A stretch of 64,000 nt of DNA, taken from the NCBI RefSeq assembly GCF_014174405.1, contig NZ_JACEGA010000001.1, positions 3,574,501-3,638,500 on the forward strand, written 5' to 3'. Each line of letters starts with the position of its first letter. Position 1 is the first letter of the stretch. Below, one piece after another: positions 1 to 7,481 of the stretch. Below the pieces are notes generated by a model. The model was not told where the DNA came from, made no database searches, and saw nothing but the letters and a program-made list of their open reading frames with translations. The position numbers were made by a program, and so were the translations under genes. The stretch is from Variimorphobacter saccharofermentans (GTDB taxonomy: Bacteria; Bacillota; Clostridia; Lachnospirales; Lachnospiraceae).

Positions 1-112
1 TCCTAGATGGTTATATACAATCATATATGAACCCTAAGGATTTCTTCTTAATTAATTATTATTTGATTATTCTGTCCATCCCTGTTGTCTGATTAACACA
101 CCATTTTGCGGA

Positions 113-430
113 TTATTTTGCTTTCATCTTAATGTCGATATACACACCTGCTGGCATTTCCAATCTGGATAACGCATCTACCGTCTTCTGGGTAGGTGTA
201 ATGATGTCAATCAATCTCTTGTGTGTTCTTTGCTCAAACTGCTCTCTGGAATCTTTGTATTTGTGAACCGCTCTAAGAATTGTTACAACTTCCTTCTTAG
301 TCGGCAACGGAACCGGTCCACTCACCTTAGATCCTGTTTTCTTCACAGTATCAATAATCTTACCTGCAGATTGATCGATCAAATGATGATCATATGCCTT
401 CAATGTGATTCTCATTACTTGACTTGCCAT
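113..430 (-). CDS. rpsJ: 30S ribosomal protein S10
   Basis: S10 is a small-subunit head protein; as NusE it also joins antitermination complexes with NusB. The 105-residue product has the usual family length and typical S10 blocks such as [12 protein letters not shown] near the N-terminus and [10 protein letters not shown] around residues 37-46. The ATG at 430 follows a strong AAGGAGG. It is normally the first gene of the S10 operon (rplC would follow to the left, outside the window). It is preceded by a roughly 290-nt structured leader and a clear promoter, so it starts its own transcript and is not read from upstream tuf. Recognition is certain. Confidence 0.98.
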   Translation of the reverse strand: MASQVMRITLKAYDHHLIDQSAGKIIDTVKKTGSKVSGPVPLPTKKEVVTILRAVHKYKDSREQFEQRTHKRLIDIITPTQKTVDALSRLEMPAGVYIDIKMKAK

Positions 431-723
431 AAAAAAAGCCGCCTCCTTTTCGCACTTAATTTCAGTACGACAAGTGGTGACTGTACACTCGTCCGTGTGT
501 ATCTTAATGCTTCATAGGAATAATCCGGAGAACCGGACTAGCATCGATAAATTCATCATTTATCGCTCTTCTATGAAATTCCTCACACGTTTTATCTGCC
601 CAACGGCAGAACATTATATTGTACAGTGACTTGTCGCCAGTTTCATAACTTGACCTTCGCTCCACGGAAAACCTGCCAGATTCGGCAGCAACCTCACGCT
701 TCTACGCTATCAATGTCACAACA
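431..723 (-). promoter_or_regulatory. Structured 5' leader of the S10 operon
   Basis: The transcribed but untranslated leader of rpsJ folds into a branched structure visible by eye. A long-range helix pairs 621-636 with 468-486 (15 base pairs with a 3-nt bulge). Inside it are hairpins 595-610 (6 bp, 4-nt loop), 545-565 (7 bp) and 524-537 (5 bp), and a closing helix of 511-517 with 571-577. A further hairpin lies at 673-688. Known family facts: S10 operons in Firmicutes are often autoregulated by a ribosomal protein (commonly L4) through such leaders. That this RNA binds L4 is inference. Confidence 0.7.
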
Positions 724-729
724 TTGGTT

Positions 730-758
730 ATTATACACCAAGAATATTTTCATTGCAA
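730..758 (-). promoter_or_regulatory. S10 operon promoter
   Basis: On the minus strand a perfect -10 TATAAT (730-735) is preceded after exactly 17 nt by TTGCAA (753-758, 4 of 6 matches to TTGACA). Transcription would start near 723. Confidence 0.7.
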
Positions 759-791
759 GTACTTTTTTTATTTTATTATAATTTATAAATA

Positions 792-984
792 CGAAGAAGC
801 GATGGGAAGGGTACTGACCGGAGGCTGGGGATATATCCGCTGCGGAGCCGCTCGCGCTTAGTTGCACTTAGTAGCGGTACGTAAGGCTCTACAGAACAGA
901 GCCTAAGTACCGACTAGTGCAAATACTCCGCTCTGGATATATTCCCAGCCTCCGGCCAGTAACCTTCCCACCGCTTCTTCATCG
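792..984. repeat. Large imperfect palindrome (~190 bp)
   Basis: The arm beginning at 793 (GAAGAAGCGATGGGAAGG) is repeated inverted, ending at 980. The match continues with few mismatches through GGAGGCTGGGGATATATCC and on to an apical stem around 884-907. The whole unit could fold into one rod. No ORF is carried. It resembles a small non-autonomous palindromic element or intergenic repeat; its family is not recognised. It is distinct in sequence from the palindromes at 12445 and 30283. The rest of the gap up to 1252 holds the smaller hairpin at 984-1017 and otherwise AT-rich sequence with nothing recognisable. Confidence 0.6.
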
Positions 985-1017
985 TACATAAAGCTCTATA
1001 AAACAGAGCTTAAGTAC
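984..1017. repeat. Small hairpin resembling the apex of the 792-984 palindrome
   Basis: GTAC, two bases, AAGCTCT, a 7-nt loop, AGAGCTT, two bases and GTAC form a hairpin. It closely resembles the apex of the adjacent palindrome (GTACGTAAGGCTCT and its complement), which suggests a decayed second unit. Confidence 0.5.
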
Positions 1018-1252
1018 CGATTGTCATTAATGCTCTGTCACCATATATATCTCCTGATCCACTGTCCAAATTTCGTTAAAACCGTATTCATGTCTGAACT
1101 CAATCTTGTATAGAACTATTATGTATAAATCACTTCAAATGAGTAGTTAAATTAATTATTACCAGTTTCTATATAAATTATGATAATATTACAATTTCAC
1201 ATTATTTCACCACGAAACGCTTCGAGAGACTTCTTTCCCCAATATAAATTAT

Positions 1253-1291
1253 AATGGATAGGCAAGTATCAAATCAACTTGCCTATCCATT
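1253..1291 (-). terminator. Terminator after the MFS gene
   Basis: A perfect 15-bp stem (1253-1267 with 1277-1291) with a 9-nt loop lies 36 bp past the stop of the MFS gene. The tail on the minus strand is AT-rich without a long T-run. Confidence 0.6.
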
Positions 1292-1326
1292 AATGTAATG
1301 TTCCTACTTATTGTGATTCATTTCCA

Positions 1327-2634
1327 TTATGCCACAGTTTCCTCATGATCCAAGGATAACAGATTCTTATTCCCACGGAACAGGCAACAGCCTAACAGTC
1401 CACCTAAGGCAATACATACATATAAAAGTCCTATTCCGCTACCTTCTCCTTTACCAACAAGAATGGAAAAGAAGGCAGGAACATCATTAGGGTTACTCAT
1501 AAATGGTGTAAATACCTTGTCAGCGAAAAAACCACCCAGTAGATTTCCAATGGGAATTGATGCAAATTGAAGAGTATTACGAGCGGAAAACACTCTTCCC
1601 TGCTGCTCAAGCGGTACCTTTGTTCGCATGATATATTCCACATTGGCTGTTAAAAACGGAATCAGAATATTGCCACCGAATACCGCAAGGGTCCAAACAT
1701 AATAGTTTCTCCCTATTCCCAGCAAACCATTACAAAAAAGGAAGGAAAAGGACATAATGTTAAGTATCAGGGGAACCCTTTTCTTTGTCTGTGGCATTTT
1801 TGACACCAGAATACTTCCCAATATGCCACCTATGCTAACAGTACTGCTTACAATGCCCAGTTGAATATCATTATTCCCATTTCTGGACAGAACCATCGGA
1901 GCAAGATTAACGTTATAAATTGCAGCAATTAAATTGACAAATGCCATAAACATAATCAAGTTTAGAATTCCCTTCTTATTAATAAGGTACCGTATTCCAA
2001 ACTTACATTGCTCCAATAGACTTTGAGCTTCCGCGTCCTTATTTGAGATATGTGGAACTCTCACTACAAATGCTAATGTAACAAAGGCAAATACAAATGT
2101 GGCCAAGTCAATTAGTACAATACACTCCATACCCAGGATTGCGTAAAGTGAAGTTGCAACAAAAGGAGCCAGAACTCCGATAAAGGAATTACAGAATGTA
2201 CGTATCCCACTTGTCTTAATATAATCATCCTTTGCAACCATTGCAGAAACACTTACTTCAAAAGCTGGATTTTGAAATGAATCCATCACACCCATCATGA
2301 AGTTAATAATATAAAGATAGGAGACCTTAAGATTTCCTGTTAACAGCATAATAAATATACTTAATGAAAAAACAGCTGAAATCGTATCTGCAACCAGCAT
2401 TATTATCTTCTTATTCCATCGATCGCTTATGGTACCCGAAATAAAACTTAAGAATACCTCTGGTACCAGATAGCATATTGATAACAGGGATAAGGATAGT
2501 ACTGATCCGCTTTGCTTATAAGCCCATAGAATAAGTCCATAGCTCGTAAGCCTACTTCCGAATTGCGACACAAATTGTCCCATTAGGAATAAGTAGAAAT
2601 TCTTTAATTCACTATTTATTTTTTCTTTAAACAT
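1327..2634 (-). CDS. MFS drug/metabolite exporter (MefA/EntS-like)
   Basis: A 435-residue polytopic membrane protein of the major facilitator superfamily with about 12 hydrophobic segments. The loop motif GTISDRWNKK (residues 67-76) is the motif A region between TM2 and TM3. The overall pattern, beginning NFYLFLMGQFVSQFGSRLT, is that of macrolide-efflux (Mef) and EntS-like transporters, which expel drugs or siderophores using the proton gradient. The ATG follows GAAAGAGG. It is a single gene with its own terminator. The leader carries a short translated ORF and two mutually exclusive hairpins (2668-2759), typical of antibiotic-inducible attenuation, which supports a drug-efflux role. The substrate cannot be read from sequence. 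Confidence 0.85.
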   Translation of the reverse strand: MFKEKINSELKNFYLFLMGQFVSQFGSRLTSYGLILWAYKQSGSVLSLSLLSICYLVPEVFLSFISGTISDRWNKKIIMLVADTISAVFSLSIFIMLLTGNLKVSYLYIINFMMGVMDSFQNPAFEVSVSAMVAKDDYIKTSGIRTFCNSFIGVLAPFVATSLYAILGMECIVLIDLATFVFAFVTLAFVVRVPHISNKDAEAQSLLEQCKFGIRYLINKKGILNLIMFMAFVNLIAAIYNVNLAPMVLSRNGNNDIQLGIVSSTVSIGGILGSILVSKMPQTKKRVPLILNIMSFSFLFCNGLLGIGRNYYVWTLAVFGGNILIPFLTANVEYIMRTKVPLEQQGRVFSARNTLQFASIPIGNLLGGFFADKVFTPFMSNPNDVPAFFSILVGKGEGSGIGLLYVCIALGGLLGCCLFRGNKNLLSLDHEETVA

Positions 2635-2667
2635 TTTAACTCTACCTCTTTCAATTATTTTATATTG

Positions 2668-2737
2668 AAAAATGCAAAGTCAAAACCGATAGAGAGTTTC
2701 TCCATGCAAATACTATCTTATCTGACTTTGCATGGAG
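2668..2737 (-). promoter_or_regulatory. Candidate transcription attenuator of the MFS gene
   Basis: Two alternative stems share one strand. Stem A is a perfect 11 bp (2727-2737 with 2700-2710). Stem B is 10 bp (2723-2732 with 2673-2682), extended by GATAG/CTATC pairing inside its loop, and is followed directly by five U (2668-2672), as in an intrinsic terminator. They cannot form together. The shared strand lies inside the leader ORF 2718-2759, so ribosome position could choose between them. Confidence 0.55.
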
Positions 2738-2759
2738 TTAAAACAATGCAGAGCTTCAA
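2718..2759 (-). CDS. Putative 13-residue leader peptide of the MFS attenuator
   Basis: TTG start at 2759 with AAAGGAG spaced 8 nt upstream encodes MKLCIVLTPCKVR and then TAA. The stop codon falls in the loop of stem A. Position, the strong ribosome binding site and the coupling to the two alternative hairpins match the layout of leader peptides that control erm, mef and msr genes by drug-induced ribosome stalling. Function is inferred; no known stalling motif was recognised. Confidence 0.45.
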   Translation of the reverse strand: MKLCIVLTPCKVR

Positions 2760-2820
2760 TGTAATCGCTCCTTTCCTTTACTCATTTTGATATAATATTT
2801 TTATTGTTATTAATCTCTTC

Positions 2821-2852
2821 TACAACTTCTTAATTATAGGAAGAAGTTGTAC
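2821..2852. repeat. 11-bp inverted repeat upstream of the MFS leader
   Basis: TACAACTTCTT and AAGAAGTTGTA are separated by 9 nt that contain a minus-strand TATAAT (2833-2838). It may be the terminator of the anti-sigma gene or an operator over the -10 of the MFS promoter. There is no T-run, and no good -35 was found. Confidence 0.4.
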
Positions 2853-2939
2853 TAATAATTAAATTATAACACATTACTAGAATTTGACAGAACTTAACTA
2901 ATTATTTCTCCCAAGTACATACATCTTATACCCCAATAG

Positions 2940-4625
2940 CTACTCTCTGGGATCATATCCAACCACTGTCCATATGCCCGTTTCATCCTGTCTTACTATT
3001 TTCTTTAGATAAACATATCGTGCAATAGACTTCTCATTCTCTACTTCGATAACTGCTTCTACACCATTGTTCTCTATCAATACCATATCCTCATACAATA
3101 TAGGATAGTCACCTACGATTCCTTCAGGAGATATCAATATATTAGAAAAAACATGTGCTACAAATACTGGGTCCAGTCTCCACGGAGAGTGACCTGCATC
3201 CACACTTTTTTGCTCATTTTCTTCTACTGTAAGATCAATAGGAACTTCGATTTGTGGTACTCTCTTTACGTCATTACCTGATGAATCAGGTATATATACT
3301 TCACCACTTGAGAATCCTTCTACTAATACGGATAGCTCCTCCAGCGATGCATTACCAAATACGGTATACTCCATGCCGTTCTCCTGCCAACGAATGGATT
3401 TTACATCAGTGGCATCTTGATAATTGTGTAGGATCTCAGCTGGATTATTCGCTACTTTTCCCAGTATCGCCTGGGAGTCAGGTGCAAATTTTTCCTTGAT
3501 CATTCTCTGGAGAACAACAGCGGTTTTATTCGACGCTTCTTCGGAATAATATAACTTTGCCGTATTGGTTTCCAACATAACCGCTATTCCTTTCAAATGA
3601 TAATTATATGGTACCTTCTTTGGAAGAACGGGATTAAAATCTAATAAATCGGCTGCCTCGTCTATAGTAGATACCGGTTGTTCTGTGTTCTGCATAACCA
3701 CATCATACCCCTCCGGAATCTGATAAACCAGCAACTCATCAGGAATCTCATCCGAAAATGAAATCTCCGTGTAGGCTATCGTAATCTGTAATGCATTCTG
3801 CATAGCTGACTGTTTCTTAAGCGGGAGCTCAGTCTTTTTATCAACCCAAAGCTGATACGCGGCTCCACCATCCGGTATAACCTCTAATACAACCGTTTCT
3901 CTTCCTGAGATATTTTCTTCTTTCAACTTCTTCACAGTGACGGCGTTTTTTACATCCTTCACCTCATTATCAAGTTCAAAAGTAAAACGGTAAGGATCCG
4001 GAAATGCATCGAAGACATACAGCTTCTTCTCCTCTGGTCTGATCTGCCATTCCCTTGTCGTATCATTTACTGTGATAAAACCTTTTGAATATCCCTCAAG
4101 TTCTTTGACATAATATCTTCCATCCTCATCAGCCCATACCTCTCTTCGTGATTGAAGCGTTGTTTCTCCAAGTCCATTTTTCACGACTACTTCTACAATG
4201 CCATGATATGCTTTAACCTTTTGCATTGCTTGTTCCATTGCATATACAATATTCGTTTCCTTTCTTCCAGAAGTTATGTTAGGGTAAGAAAACAGAAGTA
4301 CTGCAGCTGCAGTAGCTGCTGTAAATAGTACCGCGCGTTTGAACCAGATATACTTATGCTTATGTTTAAAATGCTTTGATCGTTGTAAATCTGAATGCAT
4401 ATCATCGGAGGCTTTCGTATATTGATCGGATCGAAGCGACGCAATCAATCTCATCTTAAAATCATCCTCCGGAAAAGCCGGTTCCCGTAAACTTCTAAGT
4501 CTCCTGACCGTTTCTGCCATGTCATCCATTTCGTTCGAAGAGTAACCATTATCATGCTCTTTCGGTTTTTCTTCTTTATTTAATTGATCGATATATACAG
4601 ATATTCTATTCATATTGTCTTTCAT
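2940..4625 (-). CDS. Membrane anti-sigma factor with LolA-like and DUF4367-like ectodomain
   Basis: 561 residues: a cytoplasmic N-terminal part (1-95), one TM helix (about 97-114), and a large extracytoplasmic part. Residues about 125-310 look like the LolA/RseB-like fold (outer-membrane lipoprotein sorting/MucB type), followed by a DUF4367-like region (about 325-430). This architecture is known for membrane-bound regulators of ECF sigma factors in Firmicutes. The ATG follows AAAGGAGG with 6-nt spacing. It starts 34 nt after the ECF sigma gene and is its likely partner: it would hold the sigma at the membrane until an envelope signal arrives. No zinc-finger HxxxCxxC motif is seen in the N-terminal part, so the binding mode differs from ZAS-type anti-sigmas. 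Confidence 0.75.
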   Translation of the reverse strand: MKDNMNRISVYIDQLNKEEKPKEHDNGYSSNEMDDMAETVRRLRSLREPAFPEDDFKMRLIASLRSDQYTKASDDMHSDLQRSKHFKHKHKYIWFKRAVLFTAATAAAVLLFSYPNITSGRKETNIVYAMEQAMQKVKAYHGIVEVVVKNGLGETTLQSRREVWADEDGRYYVKELEGYSKGFITVNDTTREWQIRPEEKKLYVFDAFPDPYRFTFELDNEVKDVKNAVTVKKLKEENISGRETVVLEVIPDGGAAYQLWVDKKTELPLKKQSAMQNALQITIAYTEISFSDEIPDELLVYQIPEGYDVVMQNTEQPVSTIDEAADLLDFNPVLPKKVPYNYHLKGIAVMLETNTAKLYYSEEASNKTAVVLQRMIKEKFAPDSQAILGKVANNPAEILHNYQDATDVKSIRWQENGMEYTVFGNASLEELSVLVEGFSSGEVYIPDSSGNDVKRVPQIEVPIDLTVEENEQKSVDAGHSPWRLDPVFVAHVFSNILISPEGIVGDYPILYEDMVLIENNGVEAVIEVENEKSIARYVYLKKIVRQDETGIWTVVGYDPRE

Positions 4626-4659
4626 CTTAATCCTCCTTTAATCAAAATAATTCTAAACA

Positions 4660-5178
4660 TCACTTATCTTCCCTTTTCAGTATTTTAGTCAAAGCCTTTA
4701 TCGCACGGAATTGAAGCACACGTACGTATCCTTCTTTTCTTTTCATTCGTTCTGCAGTCTCAGATACAGAGTATCCTTCAATAATTCGAAGAGTTAGGAC
4801 CTGCTGTTGTTCCTCTGTCAGCAGTTTCATTGCTTTCTCGATTATTGCTCGTTCATGAATGAAATCCGAAAAATCTTCTTCTGCTATTTGTTCTGGCGAA
4901 ACATCTTCTATATTATAGTAATATCCTCTACGTTTTTTCATTCTCCAATGGTCTCTGATTATATTCAATGCAATTGCTTTAAGATAAGCTACATTGTTAC
5001 TCACCTTTACATTATTGCGTTGAAGATAAGAGATGGCTCGTACGTATGTCTCCTGTGTAATGTCCTGTGCTTCTTCTCGATTTTGGACCTTATAGTATAT
5101 AAAACGATACAATTCATTCCACGTATTTGAACACAGTTTGTCTATAAAATCTGACTGATCGTTTTGATTAAATCCCAT
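4660..5178 (-). CDS. ECF-family RNA polymerase sigma factor
   Basis: 172 residues with sigma region 2 (about 10-75, including FIYYKVQNREEAQDITQETY) and region 4 helix-turn-helix (about 115-165, including LTEEQQQVLTLRIIEGYSV). Regions 1 and 3 are missing, as is typical of extracytoplasmic-function sigmas (SigW/SigM/SigV type). It directs RNA polymerase to stress promoters. It is co-transcribed with the anti-sigma gene 2940-4625. The upstream sequence has an ECF-type promoter (TGTAAC, 17 nt, CGTC), which suggests autoregulation. Confidence 0.93.
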   Translation of the reverse strand: MGFNQNDQSDFIDKLCSNTWNELYRFIYYKVQNREEAQDITQETYVRAISYLQRNNVKVSNNVAYLKAIALNIIRDHWRMKKRRGYYYNIEDVSPEQIAEEDFSDFIHERAIIEKAMKLLTEEQQQVLTLRIIEGYSVSETAERMKRKEGYVRVLQFRAIKALTKILKREDK

Positions 5179-5342
5179 GCCTACTCCTTTCCTACTGATT
5201 TCTATTCATGCATGCTGTAATTATTGGACGTGAACTAACGATGTTGCGTAGAGATGTCTTGATGACGATAGCCAAAATTATCTTTCAAATAATATATCCC
5301 TTTAAAAAGTTTTTAGCAGGATATCATCGTTATATATAGTAA

Positions 5343-5369
5343 GACGCCTCCTTATATAGATTTGTTACA
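5343..5369 (-). promoter_or_regulatory. ECF-type promoter of the sigma/anti-sigma operon
   Basis: On the minus strand TGTAAC (5364-5369) is followed after 17 nt by CGTC (5343-5346). This is close to the Bacillus ECF consensus TGAAAC-N16-CGTC. It lies about 165 bp upstream of the sigma ATG. Confidence 0.6.
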
Positions 5370-5424
5370 CTAAAATATTATTATTTATCATTATTGTAAA
5401 CAGAAGAAAGGTGTTAACTAAAAT

Positions 5425-5516
5425 AAGGCTGAAGAATATTGATATGACATCTCCAAAGTAGATTTGGTTATTTACCAGCTCTACTTTGAAAGTGTCTATC
5501 AATACTCATCAGCCTT
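5425..5516 (-). terminator. Long terminator-like hairpin after the rRNA methyltransferase
   Basis: AAGGCTGA...AGCCTT arms continue inward through GTATTGAT/ATCAATAC-like and CAAAGTAG/CTACTTTG pairs, giving about 35-40 nt per arm with a few mismatches. It starts 18 bp beyond the stop of the methyltransferase gene. Confidence 0.6.
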
Positions 5517-5534
5517 AACTTCAACTACAATATT

Positions 5535-6398
5535 TTATTTTTCCCATCTACCCGATGCACCACAGGGAAGTACTAATCCATTTTCCTTGACGGGTAGGCC
5601 AATCTCATCTGCAATTACCTGCCCCCCAAACTTCTTTTTCAATTCCACAGACAGCATATAGGACAGAACACCTGCCTGAAGTCCGGTGGTATAGGAGTTC
5701 AATAAGAAAAAGAGCGGGTCATCGGATAATACTTTGGTACATAGTTGTATAAACGGATGGATGTTATCTTCTATTTTCCATATCTCCCCCTTCGGTCCTC
5801 TTCCGTAAGAGGGGGGATCCATAATAATTGCATCGTATTTATTATCTCGTCTGATCTCTCTTTCTACGAATTTGACGCAATCATCAACAATATAACGAAT
5901 AGGCGCATCAGCCAGACCTGATGCTACAGCATTCTCCTTGGCCCAGGTAACCATACCCTTGGACGCATCCACATGGGTAACGGCCGCTCCGGCTTTCGCT
6001 GCTGCCAGTGTTGCGCCACCTGTATATGCAAATAAATTTAATACCTTTATTTGTCTTCCTTTAACGCTATTTATTTTCTCGGAGAACCAATCCCAGTTGA
6101 CTGCCTGCTCTGGAAAAAGTCCAGTATGCTTAAAACTGAAGGGTTGTAAGTTAAAGGTGAGTTCTTTATAGGATATCTTCCATTGCTTTGGCAAATCAAA
6201 GAATTCCCATTCACCTCCACCCTTTGAACTCCTGTGATAGTGGGCATTTGGCTTCTTCCAGCCCTTATGCACTTTCTTAGTATCCCAGATCACCTGAGGG
6301 TCCGGTCTTACCAATATATATTCTCCCCAACGCTCTAATTTCTCACCCTTTGAGGTATCAATCACTTCATATTCCTTCCATTCATCTGCTATCCACAT
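5535..6398 (-). CDS. Class I SAM-dependent (rRNA-type) methyltransferase
   Basis: 287 residues of the COG1092/RlmI-like family. The SAM-binding motif NLFAYTGGAT is at 121-130 and the acidic turn THVDASKG at 141-148. The catalytic DPPSYGRG motif is at 194-201; it is typical of enzymes methylating 23S rRNA cytosine C5 or guanine N2. The N-terminal PUA domain of full RlmI is missing; the protein instead starts with a short region around YEVIDTSKGEKLERWG. The exact target base cannot be assigned. The start has only a weak GAGAG ribosome binding site. It is a single gene, divergent from the pspA operon. Confidence 0.85.
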   Translation of the reverse strand: MWIADEWKEYEVIDTSKGEKLERWGEYILVRPDPQVIWDTKKVHKGWKKPNAHYHRSSKGGGEWEFFDLPKQWKISYKELTFNLQPFSFKHTGLFPEQAVNWDWFSEKINSVKGRQIKVLNLFAYTGGATLAAAKAGAAVTHVDASKGMVTWAKENAVASGLADAPIRYIVDDCVKFVEREIRRDNKYDAIIMDPPSYGRGPKGEIWKIEDNIHPFIQLCTKVLSDDPLFFLLNSYTTGLQAGVLSYMLSVELKKKFGGQVIADEIGLPVKENGLVLPCGASGRWEK

Positions 6399-6590
6399 AA
6401 TAACTCTCTAACTCTCTTTCTTTTTTCAGAATTTTAATTCATTATAAAACACACAACAAAGAAATACAATACAAACCAGGTGCAACGAAACGCAAACGGC
6501 TCCGTGGCGGATATGATTTCTGCCACTGTCCATCGGTTTTTCGCTGTATTATTCATAATCTTTCTATCATTATTCTAACCGTATTTTAAC

Positions 6591-6619
6591 TTGACGTTGT
6601 TGTCAATTCATACTAAACT
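6591..6619 (+). promoter_or_regulatory. Candidate promoter of the pspA operon with a small palindrome
   Basis: TTGACG (6591-6596), 17 nt, TAAACT (6614-6619). The -35 lies in the inverted repeat TTGACGTTGTTGTCAA. A second possibility is an ECF-like element, TGTAAG (6626-6631), 16 nt, CGTT (6648-6651), resembling the promoter of the sigma gene at 5343. The rest of 6399-6728 is AT-rich and shows nothing else. Confidence 0.4.
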
Positions 6620-6728
6620 GATAACTGTAAGAACTGATTTTGATGACCGTTTGCAAGTAGATGTTTACAAAAAGACTTGATCCTATAAATCATGCAGCGG
6701 CAACACTTTTTAATGGAGGGTTACGAAC

Positions 6729-7403
6729 ATGGGTATTTTAACAAGATTTAAAGACATTATGTCAAGCAACATCAATGCCTTATTGGATAAGGCCGAGGAT
6801 CCTGAGAAGATGATTGATCAGTGCCTTAGGAATTTAAATTCCGATCTCGGCAAGGTAAAGTCAGAAACTGCTACGATTATGGCTGAAGAACAGCGAGCCA
6901 AAAGAGTACTGGATGAATGCAATGAAGAGATCGCTAAGATGCAGTCTTACGCTGTAAAAGCTTTGGAGGCCAACAACGAAGCAGATGCTCGTAAGTTCTT
7001 AGAACAGAAGGCTTCTTTATCCTCTAAATTACCAGGTCTTCAGGAAGCATATGATCTTGCACATAACAATGCAACTCACATGAGAGAGATGCATGATAAA
7101 CTGGTTAATGATATTAACGAACTGGAATCTCGTAAGGATATGATTAAAGGTAAGCTTGCAGTTGCTAAGACACAAGAGCGGATTAACAAAATGGGGTCTT
7201 CAGTAGTCAGTGCGAACGACTCTATATCCAGCTTTAAAAAATATGAGGAGATGGCTGACAAAGCATTGGATAAAGCAAACGCTATGGCGGAATTAAACCG
7301 TTCCTCCTCTGAGCAAAGCATAGAAGACTTAACTAAGAAGTATGCTTCTGATACAACTGTTGATGACGAATTAGCCGCTTTAAAAGCAAGCTTAGGTAAA
7401 TAA
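6729..7403 (+). CDS. pspA: PspA/IM30-family membrane-stress protein
   Basis: 224 residues, almost entirely charged coiled coil after the N-terminal amphipathic segment MGILTRFKDIMSSNINALLD, as in PspA, Vipp1 and LiaH (ESCRT-III-like membrane-remodelling proteins). These bind and stabilise damaged cytoplasmic membrane. A strong ATGGAGGG ribosome binding site precedes the ATG. It heads an operon whose next three genes match Bacillus subtilis ydjG, ydjH and ydjI in domain order, where the set is induced by the ECF sigma SigW. A terminator-like hairpin just after this gene would make PspA the most abundant product. Confidence 0.92.
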   Translation: MGILTRFKDIMSSNINALLDKAEDPEKMIDQCLRNLNSDLGKVKSETATIMAEEQRAKRVLDECNEEIAKMQSYAVKALEANNEADARKFLEQKASLSSKLPGLQEAYDLAHNNATHMREMHDKLVNDINELESRKDMIKGKLAVAKTQERINKMGSSVVSANDSISSFKKYEEMADKALDKANAMAELNRSSSEQSIEDLTKKYASDTTVDDELAALKASLGK

Positions 7404-7413
7404 TATCAAGAGG

Positions 7414-7462
7414 AAATGTCCGCGAATGAAAAGTACGCTCTTTCTGATTTGCGGACATTTTT
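7414..7462 (+). terminator. Internal terminator between pspA and the ydjG-like gene
   Basis: A 10-bp stem (7414-7423 with 7451-7460) ending in T5 lies 10 bp after the pspA stop and directly before the next ribosome binding site. It would allow partial read-through only. Confidence 0.7.
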
Positions 7463-7481
7463 CAGGTGAGGAGGAAAAGTA

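Noticed and set aside
1..112. Start of rplC or another gene at the left edge
   Set aside because: Only the spacer after rpsJ is present; no in-frame coding sequence can be supported.
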